From contig CM060897.1 in the NCBI GenBank assembly GCA_030762935.1, positions 116,346,676 through 116,410,675 of the forward strand: DNA of 64,000 nt, in the 5' to 3' direction. Positions 21,950 to 32,501 of this stretch are shown here, piece by piece. This DNA is from Hymenopus coronatus. Lineage: Eukaryota > Arthropoda > Insecta > Mantodea > Hymenopodidae. Numbering within the stretch: the first letter of the stretch is position 1; each line of letters starts with the position of its first letter. Made by a program: the position numbers and the translations under genes. The notes beneath the pieces are model-generated. The model had not been told where the DNA came from, did no database searches, and saw only the letters and a program-made list of their open reading frames with translations.

Positions 21950-22776
21950 TAATGTGTTTCCTACATCTCTACAATAAATTGTTGTTAAAAAGCTTATTCT
22001 TCTGTTTACTTAATGCTAATTGAGAAAAAATTGCCAGAATTTGTCTTATTACTTTCTTTCTTGTAAGTTGAAGAGAAATAAGGGAGTTCCATAGGCTAAA
22101 GCAATAGTTAAATCTTTTAACAGCTAGCTGCCATACGATTGAAGTACCTTGTTTATAAGTACAGGAGTTGGCAAATTCCCGTGTGAAAAAATATAAGAAT
22201 TTTAAAGCTTAAACTAATAACAAGGAATATCTGAAAAACCGTCAACTTCACGAAAAAAATGTATCTGACATAAAGTGTTTGTTTTAACGAGATCTACATT
22301 TTTTTGTTAGTTAAGTTTTTGCCTATCTCTTAACGGTTTAACAGTTATGTAAAATTTCGCAAAATTCATCCAGAATAAACATGTTTTGAGAGGCAGTTGG
22401 AGATACAGTTTATTTGTCATGCAAATACCTTAAATATAAGAGATTTTAATCAAAATAGAGCTATTTTTGAGAAAATTAAACCTTCGAATTTTTTTCCATA
22501 TAAAGGTCTGTTGGGGGTGGAGGATTTTCTTGAAAATCTTCGTGTCTCATCCTTGGAAGATACCGAAATTAAATAACAAGTTTGGTATTTAACAGTCTTT
22601 TCATTTTTGGGCTATGCTTTCCATAGACATATTCACATGAACATTTTCCAAAAAATTCTCTTTTCTTGTGGATTGGTCCCTAAGCATATATTTCCGGTGA
22701 AATCTCGGAATTGAAATTTTGGGTGCAATACAATACCTTCTCTATACACTATGTAGATAGGTCGAGTAGAGAAACT
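21950..22776 (+). mobile_element. Family H copy, full length
   Basis: The head is partly decayed (gtgtttcctacatctctacaa). The body is complete and the tail ends 'gagtagagaaactaaaaa'. The microsatellite has almost disappeared. The next H copy starts immediately after the A run. Confidence 0.87.
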
Positions 22777-22780
22777 AAAA

Positions 22781-23460
22781 ATCTCTAATGTGTAGGACAG
22801 ATTATTCTTCCACTTACTTCATGTTAATAAACATTGGCAGAAATTATCTCATTTCTTTCTTCCTTGCAAGGCATCGAACTAAGGGAGTAAATTAGTCTAG
22901 TACGATAGTGAAATCTTTTGAAAGCTGTCGCAATTCATGGACTTTCAGATAAGGCTCTTATTGAATGACCACAATTAAAGAAAACGAAAAATCGAAGATG
23001 ACTACCAGTTTCAGAAAAATATTTTGTGTAGTAAATTTTGTCAATGGCTTACTGTTTACCAGTTGTGCAAAGTCATTCAGATTGAAGAGGAATGTAGGAG
23101 TTATTGCCAATAAATTAAGGAAATATGCTTTACTTACTATGTAAATATATTTAATATATGTATTTTATGTATTTTAATGAAGAAATTAGATCGATTTGAA
23201 AAAATCGAAAATTTCGATAAAAAAAACCATATCACATCCTTGGAAGAAGCTGGATTTAAATATCAAATTTGGTATTTAACCAACATTTCTTTTTTCACTT
23301 ATAGGGATCCCAGATGCACAGAGCTATACATGAACACATACACGGACCTTTTTCTCGTTCTCTTCTTGAAACTGAGGACAATAAAACGTTTACTTGCTTT
23401 GAAATTTCTGTAGGGAATTTTTGGGTCAAACCTTACCTGCCTCTGTATACGTAGAGATAT
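22781..23460 (+). mobile_element. Family H copy, tandem to the previous one
   Basis: It starts 'tctctaatgtgtagg' right after the A run of the copy before it. Most of the 5' head is lost. The body has diverged strongly and the tail is recognisable at 23380-23460 (ctctgtatacgtagagat). Confidence 0.78.
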
Positions 23461-24274
23461 TTTTATTGCTTTTCCAAAATTCCCGGTTCCGACTACCCGG
23501 TGTGTTCTTTTACCTCGTTCTTACCTCCTAGGGCTCTTTTGAGGGTAGTAGATAAAACATTCTCACTGGATCTTTGCCGAATTTCCTCGGAAAACGCTCT
23601 ATCCCTATCCCTTTAACCAGATTCTGCTTTTCCTATAGTTCAGCTTAAATCCCGTTGTATTAATGTATCTGGAACACACTCATTATAATGCTATTAAAAA
23701 TGTGTGACTCTTTGTGTTGCTTTAAAAATGACATATATAATTTCTGATCCATTTGTATCTCTGATGGAATAGTGCATTTCATTTTTACATTCCTCCCTTT
23801 GCGGGGCCAGTCTGGTATTCATCACTGAACGCTATATTGATCGCTGAAGTTAATTGGTTATCGTACATAGCTAAAATAATTTCCACAAGCATTAATCAAA
23901 CGGCAGTATAGCATGCAATATCCTATTGTGAACAAGGTTACCGGACTTGTTAACGAAGCCCTATAGCCTATTGGGTTACAGCTGCACCTGAGATAATAGA
24001 GAACTGAATGCATACCAAAGATTAACTTATAATTTGGCCAAATCTGTAATGATGGTGCAGAGCTCTTGAACAAAGCTCATATTCTCTGCAATTGTGCTAA
24101 AATCGGATTGGAAATCATTGATTTTAATTCCTATCAACTGTTGACAATAACTGCATAAACATATCTTTAGCATGAAGAGAATACATTTGGTTGGGCTGCA
24201 AAAGCGCTATAGAACCAACATAGCGTGCTTCCGATAAACGTAATGTGGATTAATTACTACCTCTATCATATACA
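23461..24274. other. Unassigned spacer
   Basis: Unique DNA. A 71-codon minus frame at 23858-24073 has no recognisable features. Confidence 0.4.
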
Positions 24275-25670
24275 TACGAGGATCATCCAGAAAGTGACAG
24301 ACGATGTGCCATAACTACATAATAACGAAAGTAATATCAACAAAAACCTCACGTGTTCCATTCACAAGAATATCTCTACATTTCTGCAATAAATTATTCT
24401 TAAAAAGGTTATGCTTCAACTTACTTCATGCTAATTGAGCAAAATTAGCAGTAATACTTATGTTACTTGCTTCCTTGTAAGAAGAAGCGAGTCCCATAGG
24501 TTAAAGTGATAGTAAAAAACTGTTGCTGTATGACTGAAGTTCCTTTGTTGGTATGGCCAGGAGTTGACAAATTCCTGAATGAGAAAAATATGTTTTTAAA
24601 GCTAAAACCAATAGCAAGGAATATCTAAAATGGATCAACTCCACGAAAAAAATATATTATATATTTCTGTGTTTTATCGCGATCTACATTTTTTGTGCAG
24701 TAAGTTTTTGTCTATCTCGTACGATTTACCAGTTATACAAAACTCAATAAAAATCTGCCAGAATAAAGAAGTTTTTGGAGGATATTCCCAGAAAATTCAA
24801 GAAATACATTTTATTTGGCACATAAATATCTTAAATATAAGAGGTTTTAACAAAAATCGTTTTAGGCATTTTTGAGAAAATCAAAATTTTCGAAAGGGTA
24901 GTTTGGGGTGGGGGATTTTCTTTAAAATCTTCATGTAGCATCCTTGAAAGATGCGAAACTTAAATACCAAGTTTAATATATTTAACTCGCGGACCTTTTT
25001 CCAAAAATGTTTTTTTTATTCAGGGGGACCCAAACATGTATTTCCGGTGTAATCTCGATATCTAGTTTTTGGGTGGAATCCAATACCTTCTTTATACACT
25101 ATGACATAGTACGTGTAGAGAAAGTAAAAAACGTTATTTACAAAGTTACAGTACCTGACTCTATTTGTCAACGCAATCCCATTCTGTCAGAATATTTACT
25201 GAAACAGAGTACCAGTTTTTCAATGCCGTTGTTATACTTTTCTACTGTCAAAGAACTTATTTTTTTTTTTTAGTATGCACAAAATGTTCGGCCAATCGAA
25301 TTTTTTAGGCAAATAAGCAAGTGAGTAGTGAACGAGTTTTCAGTGAGGAAATGGCGCATATTTACGAGTAATCAAGGAAGAACCAATGTACCCGACAAAG
25401 ACCGGAGTAGAAGCTCATTAATCGTTATGAAGGAATTGAAAGCAAATGTTAATGAAGGGATTCAGAAAAACTGCATTTCACTTTGGTTAGCGTGACTTTT
25501 TGGACAGGAAACACCGGTACCACGTGAAAATAAATACGTTGATAGTGCAAGCTACTACTTTGAGAAATAGAGTAAGATAGTGTAACTTTATAAATAAAGT
25601 TTTGTGGTTACATCTCTCGTTATTATTTAGTTATGCTAAAACGTTCCCTACGTTCTGGATCACTCTCATA
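24275..25670. mobile_element. Internally deleted mariner-like element, interrupted by H
   Basis: The left edge TACGAGGATCATCCAGAAAG looks like a mariner terminal repeat. A decayed inverse (acgttctggatcactctcat, 16 of 21 bases when the full 21 are compared) lies at 25650-25670, though it overlaps the start of an H fragment. Between 25370 and 25600 a + frame reads GRTNVPDKDRSRSSLIVMKE, like the DNA-binding linker of mariner transposases. It then passes to GIQK and later SYYFEK, like the C-terminus. This suggests that the catalytic centre was lost. H (24347-25129) occupies the 5' part. Confidence 0.5.
24347..25129 (+). mobile_element. Family H copy, nearly full length
   Basis: The head is cctcacgtgttccattcaca and the tail ends GTGTAGAGAAAGTAAAAA. 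The CA microsatellite and the 'gctatgctgtccacag' part are deleted near 24990. It lies in the mariner-like element described at 24275. Confidence 0.87.
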
Positions 25671-25775
25671 TAATGTACATAGAGAGCGTATTATATTCCA
25701 GGCAAAAATTTGGTACCAAGATTTCATCCAGAAATACATGAGATTCCTTGAATACAAAAAGCATTTTACTTTCTT
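25661..25775 (-). mobile_element. Family H tail-only fragment
   Basis: It is a terminus-to-'gcatttt' piece of about 115 bp. A second H terminus follows directly. It repeats the arrangement seen at 15339-15470. Confidence 0.75.
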
Positions 25776-26122
25776 TAGCATTTATGTACCTTCATACAGT
25801 GTACATGCATTGTATACAGTAGCTAAAGATGTCTAGATTTCACCGGAAATATCTGTTTTGAAGTCCGTGTCCGTGTCTGTGTGTGTAGATGTGTTTGTCT
25901 GTCTGTCTGTGTGTCTATGGATAGCATAGTTAAAATAAAAACCGTTAAAAACCAAAGTTTTTTTCTACAAGAAGTTTAAACAAAATCACCAAAACACTTA
26001 TTATTGAATAATGTTTCACAATTTTGTATTTCTCAAAAATGGTTCTAAAGATTTTGATTAAAATAACGTATATTAAATATATTTACACCTCAGATAAAAC
26101 TTATATTTTGAATTCTCTGGGC
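25776..26122 (-). mobile_element. Family H copy, 5' half missing
   Basis: It starts actttctttagcatttatgt with an expanded palindrome (gtaccttcatac..gtac). It passes a GT/CTGT stretch (25868-25912) and stops at 'attctctgggcact' in mid-element. The next partial copy begins there. Confidence 0.8.
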
Positions 26123-26123
26123 A

Positions 26124-26957
26124 CTTATAGAGAAAGGTGCGTAACATGACGGTGTGTGTGAACACGACGGCTCAAAAACAAATTCGGTAAAATACTAAAT
26201 TTGGTATTTAAATTCAGTATCTTACAAGGATGAGATACGAAGAAAATTCTCCATTCCAAACAGAAAAAAACGAAACTTTTTTATTTTCTAAAAAGGGGGT
26301 GTATTGACTTTGATTAAAATACTGTATTTTAAAAATATTTACCGTACAAAAAATGGGAAGAACCCCTGAAGTACCTTACTTTATTCTAAAATGGAGTTGA
26401 CCATTTCCGAAGTATCCCTTGTTATTGGTTTCAGTTTTAAGATACTTTAACTTTTCTCAAACGCCACGTAAAGAAGCTAATTTCAGTCCCAATAATATTT
26501 TAAATAAATGAAGACTGCCTCCATGGTCGAGTGGTCAGGGAGCTGACTTCTCATTCGGAGGCTCCGGGTTCGATTCCCGGCTGGGGCGGGTAATTTTTCC
26601 TTAACCAGAATTATTCTCTATCCCTCCGCAGTGATTGTGCATGTGTTTGAGGAAAATGAAACCAGTTAAACCGAACGTAAAGAATACATACAACGAGTTG
26701 CAAAGTCCCCGATTTGATCTTAGATGTTAAAAGGGGCTATATAAATGAAACAATAACAAATAGGTTTTAAAACGCATGATTATTACTTTAGCCTGGTGTA
26801 TTGTATTATTTCCCTTTTAGTTATAAGAAGGTAATTAATGCGTCCATTTCTGCTATTTACAGTTTATCTTGATTAGCATGAAGTAGATAGGAAGATCAGG
26901 TTTAGTAAGAATAATCTATGGTAGAATAGCTAGAGAAATTCATGTCATTAGATTTTT
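26124..26957 (-). mobile_element. Family H copy, 3' end truncated, containing a SINE
   Basis: It begins at 'agaaaggtgcgtaacatg' near the microsatellite position. The body continues to 'cagtcccaataatatttt', is split by a SINE, and resumes at 'ggttttaaaacgcatgatta'. It ends 'catgtcattagattttt'. Confidence 0.83.
26519..26758 (+). mobile_element. tRNA-headed SINE (family F) inserted in H
   Basis: The head CTCCATGGTCGAGTGGTCAG (A box) and GGGTTCGATTCCCGG (perfect B box) form the best-preserved pol III promoter in the window. An anticodon-stem-like CTGACTTCTCATTCGGAG lies between them. The body runs to 'gggctatataaatgaaacaat'. An approximate duplication of about 18 bp (aata.nttttaaa...atga) borders it, and H sequence is continuous on both sides. 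I see no close relative elsewhere in the window. Confidence 0.85.
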
Positions 26958-27139
26958 AACGTCACAATAGTTCTGTTTATAACGTTTTATAGTAATGCAG
27001 GCATTTAGGGACAGAAGCCAGAAGGCACATTTTTTACATTTAAGTAAAGATAATCAAATATGTGTTTATAGATTATCTAGTTTCACACACATGCACCAAA
27101 GATGAAATATAATGTTCCAATATTAGTAATCCTATATTT
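26958..27139. repeat. H flank block, repeated at about 27940-28010
   Basis: The stretch ending 'gtttcacacacatg' (27035-27100) is similar to the one at 27944-28001 (aatcaaatat...cgtgtttcacacacatg). Each lies beyond the head of a minus-oriented H. The offset is about 905 bp. Confidence 0.7.
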
Positions 27140-27934
27140 ACTTTCTTTACACGTACTATGCACAGAGTGTATTGAGAAGGTATTGTATTGCACCCAAAAT
27201 TTTGATACCGAATTTCAAAGAAATATATGTTTGGGTCCCCCTGAATCAAAAAAAAAAAAAAAACATGCTTAGAAAAAGTCCGTGTGTGCGTGCGTATCTA
27301 TGGATAGCATAGCTCAAAACGAAAAGACCACTAAATACCAAACTTAGTATTTAACTTTGGTATCTTCTAAGGGTTCAACACGAAGATTTTCAAAAATCTT
27401 GCTAGTTCGAATATTTGGTTTTCTCAAAAATGGCTCTAATGATTTTCATTAAAATCTCTTATATTTAAGACATTTACAAGCCAAATAAAATGTATATCTT
27501 CAGTTTTCTGGAAATAGGCTCTAGAGAGCTTGCCAAATTTGGCTTAACTGCCAAATCGTAAGAGATAGGCCAAAACTTAACACACAATTTATGTCCTTTA
27601 CGTTTTTGTTGTGGAGGTAGCCGTTTCCGAAATATTCCTTGTTATTGGTTTCAATTCTTTTCTCAGACAGGAAGTGTCCGCTTTTCTTTTGTTCTACACC
27701 CAACCAAGTAAAGAAGCGATTTGCAATGATAATCGCATAACGACATGTTTTAAAACATTCGAATATCACTTTAGTGCATTCCTTTAGTTCCCTTCTACTA
27801 ATAAGAAACTAAGCAATAAGAAAATTCTGCTAATGTTTATCTCGATTGTTTTTATGCAGAAAGAAGAATAATATTTTGTAAGAAGTTTGTTTATAGAACA
27901 GATGGAGAAGGTCATGAGAGTGTAACGCATCAGA
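27140..27934 (-). mobile_element. Family H copy, full length with small deletions
   Basis: It starts ACTTTCTTTACACGTACTAT and ends gtaacgcatcaga. It has an A-run expansion at 27248-27262 and no real microsatellite. Confidence 0.9.
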
Positions 27935-27989
27935 TTTTTATACTTTAGTATAAGTAATCAAATATATCATTTATACATTATCGTGTTTC

Positions 27990-28207
27990 ACACACATGTA
28001 GTTTATGACGGCTGAAACGAAGAAAGGACAAAATTGCGTTGATTTATGAACATAACCTCCTTTTTTTGCTCTCTGTTGTCTGTTTGGGACATCTAGCTAC
28101 ACACATGTAGTTTATGACGGCTGAAACGAAGAAAGGACAAAATTGCATTGATCTATGAACATAACCTCCTTTTTTTGCTCTCTGTTGTCTGTTTGGGACA
28201 TCTAGGC
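27990..28207. repeat. Two tandem 109-bp units
   Basis: The unit 'acacacatgtagtttatgac...gggacatctag' occurs at 27990-28098 and 28099-28207 with only about two differences. It is a recent duplication. The first unit begins inside the H-flank block described at 26958. Confidence 0.97.
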
Positions 28208-28522
28208 TAGCTCTATTTGACTAGATTGCTTGCTGTGTGCACTTTGGGGTGGCTGACGGAGTGCTGGTGATTCATATTAATAGCGTTTGCCATTTGAACG
28301 TTCTGCCAATCATCGCTTGAGCAGCTTCAGTTAACCGTGAATTATGGGGCGTGTCTATTGGTCTTCTGCGATGCTACCACTTGTGTACTAGTCACGTATC
28401 AGTGGTTACGTCATTAGGCGCTGTGTGCTCAACTGAACATAGCCGTTTTTGCCTCGCCATACATAGGATGGTTGTTAGCTTCGTATCATCTAGGCCTAAC
28501 CTGCTTAATGCAAAGGAAGAAA
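28208..28522. other. Unassigned, somewhat GC-richer stretch
   Basis: A 69-codon + frame (28351-28560) runs into the mariner end. Nothing recognisable. Confidence 0.35.
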
Positions 28523-28750
28523 TACGAGGGGCGTTCAATAAGTCCTTAGAAAAAAGATAAAAAAAAAAAAGAACTTATTTTTGATAGATTTTTTTCAGCA
28601 TAATTTTATTTTAGCTTGATACATCTTTCCCAGCATTTCTCCCAGCTGGTTTTGGGTTTTCAAAATAGGCATATGTTTGGGAGATGACCTCTGTGCTGGA
28701 CGTGAATCATTTTCAGCCGAGCCACTTTTTCAAGTATCGAAATAAAAAAA
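28523..28750 (-). pseudogene. Mariner transposase, C-terminal piece and terminal repeat
   Basis: The left edge TACGAGGGGCGTTCAATAAG is a typical mariner terminal repeat. On the minus strand the DNA reads FRYLKKWLG, two stops, then FTSSTEVISQTYAYFE, and in another frame SWEKCWERCIKLK. This matches the order of the C-terminal third of mariner transposases ('FPNLKKWLGGKRF...W.KCI...GDY'). The rest of this gene lies beyond the H insertion, from 29728. Confidence 0.87.
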
Positions 28751-28857
28751 TCTGATGTGTACCATTCACATGACTTTCTCTACATCTCTGTAACAAATTA
28801 TTCTTAAAAAGCTTATACTTCTATTTACTTGATGCTAATCAGAAAAATCTGATGTGT
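28751..28857 (+). mobile_element. Family H head-only fragment
   Basis: The first about 107 bp of H (tctgatgtgtaccattcaca to 'gatgctaatcagaaaaa') is followed at once by a second, full H starting with the same words. It is a tandem duplicate of the 5' end. Confidence 0.9.
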
Positions 28858-29727
28858 ACCATTCACATGACTTTCTCTATATCCTTGCAACAAATTATTT
28901 TTAAAAAGCGTATACTTCTATTTACTTCACGCTTATCAGAAAAATTTAACAGAAATACTCTTACTACTTGCTTCCTTGTAAGTAGAAGCAAAGTAACGGA
29001 CTACCAATAGGTTAAAGTGATAGTCAAAAGCTGGTTGCTATGTCACTGAAGATCCTTTGTTTGTATGGACACGAGTTCACAAAGTCCTGTATGAGAAAAG
29101 TATGTTTTTTATAGCTGAAACCAAAAACAAGATATATCTCAAAAACAATCAACTCCACGAAAAAAAATATATATATCATAAATTGTGTGTTTTAAAGTGC
29201 TCTACATTTGCTGTGTGGTAAGTTTTTGTCCATCTCTTACGGTTTAGCAGTTATGCAAAATTCCGTAAAATTGGTCCAGAATAAAGTTGTCTTCAGAGGC
29301 TATTCCCAGAAAATTAAAAATATACATTTTATTTGTCATGTAAATATCTTTAATATATATTTTAATCAAAATCGTTAGAGCCATTTTTTAGAAAATCAAA
29401 ATTTTCGAAAAAAGTTCCATGTAAAAGGTAGTTTTGGGTGTGGGATATTTCTCAAAATCTTGGTGTCGCATCCCTGGAAGATACTAAACTTAAATACCAA
29501 GTTTGGTGTTTTACCGACTTTTTGATTTTGAGTATCGTGTTCACAGACACACGGACACACACACCGACACACGGACACACACACGGACCTTTTGTGAAAA
29601 TGCTTTTTTTGGATATAGGGGACCCTAAAACATATATTTCCGGTGAAATCTCTGTATCGAATTCTTGGGTGGAGTGCAAAACCTTCTCTATACACTATGT
29701 ACAAAGTGCGTGTATAGAAAGTAAAAA
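28858..29727 (+). mobile_element. Family H reference copy, full length, inserted in mariner
   Basis: This copy defines the family. The 5' end is TCTGATGTGTACCATTCACA, with a small ATGTG/CACAT hairpin. ACTTTCTCTA follows about 20 bp in. The non-coding-looking body has the landmark 'ctcttacggtttagcagtta'. A CA-rich microsatellite lies at 29543-29585, followed by 'ttccggtgaaatctc'. The 3' palindrome is around cactatgtaca, and the end is TATAGAAAGT plus AAAAA. The inner 5' ACTTTCTCTA and the 3' TAGAGAAAGT (family form) are inverse. The inserted site in mariner is a T/A run. This architecture resembles non-autonomous Helentron (HINE/DINE-1) elements, by inference. No Rep/helicase is present. Confidence 0.9.
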
Positions 29728-30470
29728 TAGTCTCTGGAGGCCAAATCTGGTGAATACGGTGATTGTTGTAATAATTCGAGCCTTAATTCTATAACTTTCG
29801 CTATCGAAATTGCGTAGGTGTCCCTTGAACAGCCTTGATGAAATCGAATCTTTTAACTTAGCAAATGAGGGCGTGTTTTCTTTATTTTTCCGTTCAATCG
29901 GTGCAATAACGATACATAATACTCTCATTTATTATTCTTCCTTTCTACAAGTAATCAATGCAGATGATTCCGTGTGTATCCCAAAAAAACCGAAGTCTGC
30001 ATATTTCACAGACTTTGCCTTCTTCGGAGTCAGTTCGCCTTTAAAACCCCACTGTTTCGACGATAATTTTATTTCTGGAGTGTAGTAGTGTACCCATGTG
30101 TTATCTACAGTTATGTATCGATGCAGAAACTCGTCATGATTGCGACGGAAAAGTGCAAAACCAGCTTCCGAACCGGTCAAACGATTGCGTTTATTCTCCA
30201 TTGAGAGCAGTCACGGCACCCATCTTACCGAGATGACTTAATTTTTGTCACAAAATTGAGAACACTGTAGTTTGGGATATGCTTGTAGTCTCTACTATTC
30301 CGCGTGCTTTGATCCGTTGATCGCTCAAAATTAGATCATGGATTTTATCAGTCATTTCGGTCTAAGCCACTGTTACTGGACATGCTGAAAGATGTTCATC
30401 ATTTGTGGATGTACGGCCACGTTTAAATTCATTTATTCAATTGTAAATTGTTAGAAACGCCGTGAACTTT
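29728..30470 (-). pseudogene. Mariner transposase, N-terminal to catalytic part
   Basis: On the minus strand, from 30470 downwards: a degraded HTH segment (TIYN, stop, INEFKRGRTST), then FALFRRNHDEFLHRYITVDN and TWVHYYTPEIKLSSKQW, then PKKAKSVKYADFGFF. Near the H junction the frame reads TYAISIAKVIELRLELLQQS followed by PYSPDLASRDY. The SPDLAxxDY motif contains the last catalytic Asp of mariners. In the first motif the family's D-E pair reads D-N. Frameshifts and stops make it non-functional. It continues in 28523-28750 on the far side of H. Confidence 0.9.
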
Positions 30471-30717
30471 TTTTTTTTCTTTTCAGTTTTTTAAAGATGT
30501 ACAAATTTCTTGATATAATTGTCTATGGTAACGAAACCACGTGGTAGATATAGCTGTAACTTTAACTGACGTCTACAAAGAGACGTTGATTATTAAATAA
30601 GAACTTTTTTCGATTAAACAAGTATACTTTTTTGGATTTTCTAACGTCCTTTGTAGCTAATAATTACTGAGAAAAATAATCTATGCTGTACTTTGTAGTT
30701 CTAAAGTTTGAAAAATG
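30471..30717. other. Unassigned spacer
   Basis: No second mariner terminal repeat could be found here, so the element's 5' end is either eroded or truncated. Confidence 0.35.
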
Positions 30718-30860
30718 TCATGTGTTTCGATCATATCACTTTCCTAGAAAACGTATCCTTTTATCTATTTCATGCTAATCGAGATGAACATTAGAAGAAA
30801 TAGCTTTGTTAACTTTCCGTTGGTCGCTAAAAGCCTGAGAAACAAACGCTATAATATTCA
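30718..30860 (+). mobile_element. Family H head fragment
   Basis: It matches the first about 140 bp of H (tcatgtgtttcgatcatatc...catgctaatcgag) and then fades out into unique DNA. Confidence 0.7.
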
Positions 30861-30997
30861 AATGAACAAACCTACATAATGGTCTGGATAGGACAGCTAA
30901 TGCTACTTCTAACTCGACGGACGCTGCAGTAGAAATCTAATCTATTGATTTGTTTGGGAGCAAAACTGACTAATCAGTAGTGTCGCCAGATCAATTG

Positions 30998-31881
30998 GAC
31001 TGTCTACACGTAATATCTACATATAGTATAGAAAAGGTGTTGTATAGCACCCAAAATTCGGTACCGAGATTTCAACGGAAAGATATGTTTTGGACCCCCT
31101 GAATACAAAAAAAAAAAAAACATTTTCAGAAAAATATTCCTGTGTGTGTCTTCATGTGTGTGAGTCTGTGCGTATGTGTATGGGCAGCATACTCAAAAAC
31201 GAAAGGCCGTTAAAAACCAAACTTGGTATTTAAGTTTGAAATCTTCCAAGGATACGACACGAAGATTTTCAAGAAAATCCCCCTCACCCCAAACTGACCT
31301 TTACATGTAAAAGAAGTTCAACAATTTTTATTTTCTTAAAAATGGCTCTAGCGATTTTGATTAACATCTCTTAAATTGAAGATATTTACGTGGCAAATAA
31401 AATGTACATCTTGTATTTTCTGGGATAGCCTCAAAAGCCCTTTTTATTCTAGATGGTTTATATTGAATTTTGCATAACTGGTAAAGCGTAAGAGATAGAC
31501 AAAAACCTACTATACAAAAACTGTAGATCACGTTAAAACACACAATTTATGTTAAATACTTTGTTTTCGTGGAGTGGATCTTTTCGAAATATTCTTGTTA
31601 TTGGTTTCAGCTTTGAAAACTTATAATTTTCTGATACAGGAATTTGTCAACTCCTGTCCATACAAACAATGGAACTTCATTCACATAGCAACCAGCTTTT
31701 GACTATTACTTTAACCTATGGTACTCCCTTATTTCTCTTCTACTTACAAGGAAGCAAGTAATATGATTATTTGTGCTCATTTTTTTTTTCTCGTCTAGTA
31801 TGAAGTAAATAAAAGGATAAGTTTTTTACAATAGCTTGTTGCAGAGATATAGAGAAAGTCATGTGAATGGAACACATCAGC
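30998..31881 (-). mobile_element. Family H copy, full length
   Basis: The terminus is partly worn (actgtctacacgtaatatct), with a GT/TG-rich stretch at 31140-31185. The head ends ggaacacatcagc. Confidence 0.88.
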
Positions 31882-32284
31882 ATTTTTAACAACTTATTTG
31901 AGTTTCTAGGTGTTAATTCTGGGGATCACATCCTTGGATGAAGAAAAGATTCACAAACAAAGGAGTATCTGACAACCCTGGGTTTAGATTTGGTTTCGGA
32001 ACAGTTACACAGGAGTGCAACAGTATGAAACCTATCCAACGATATGAAACACCCTTGACAAAATATAACAACAGATAATTTGCCGAATACGCCACCATTT
32101 ATATTGAAAGACAAACTCAATAAAATTAAAGAACTTCAAAATTAGATACACACGTGGGAAATGCAACAGTCGTTCTGTTTGGGCAAATATACCAAGATTA
32201 TTTTCGATGTAGTTGCCTCAGCCAGGGAAAACGTGGAATAGGTACGGGATAGTTCTTTCTTATTTGGATAGTGTATTACGCCCG
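31882..32284. other. Unassigned spacer
   Basis: Overlapping minus frames of 61-64 codons (31913-32120) show no domain. No repeat is recognised. Confidence 0.35.
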
Positions 32285-32501
32285 CTTTTACTAAAAATAG
32301 CACCGCAGGCGTTGACACTGATCATACATGAAATGAAGATGGAGCACAAGTGGAATGCGTTGGCGGGGAAAACCGGTGAACCTGGAGAAAACCCTTCCCT
32401 GTGACACTTTGTCCACCACAAATCCCACCTACGGTCACTTGGGATTGAACCCGGGGATATCCGCACTGCAGCCACGGGCTTATCACACGTTACACCACTG
32501 G
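32285..32501 (-). mobile_element. SINE family A copy
   Basis: The minus strand begins CCAGTGGTGTAACGTGTGAT and has a B box CGGGTTCAATCCC, then the family A body 'gtggtggacaaagtgtcac' and 'ttctccaggttcaccgg'. The head differs from the copies at 4526 and 57886, so it is a subfamily or a different tRNA source. It abuts a family B element. Confidence 0.8.

Noticed and set aside
26519..26600. Functional tRNA gene
   Set aside because: The A and B boxes are excellent, but a SINE body follows, no proper acceptor stem closes, and the piece is bordered by a target duplication.
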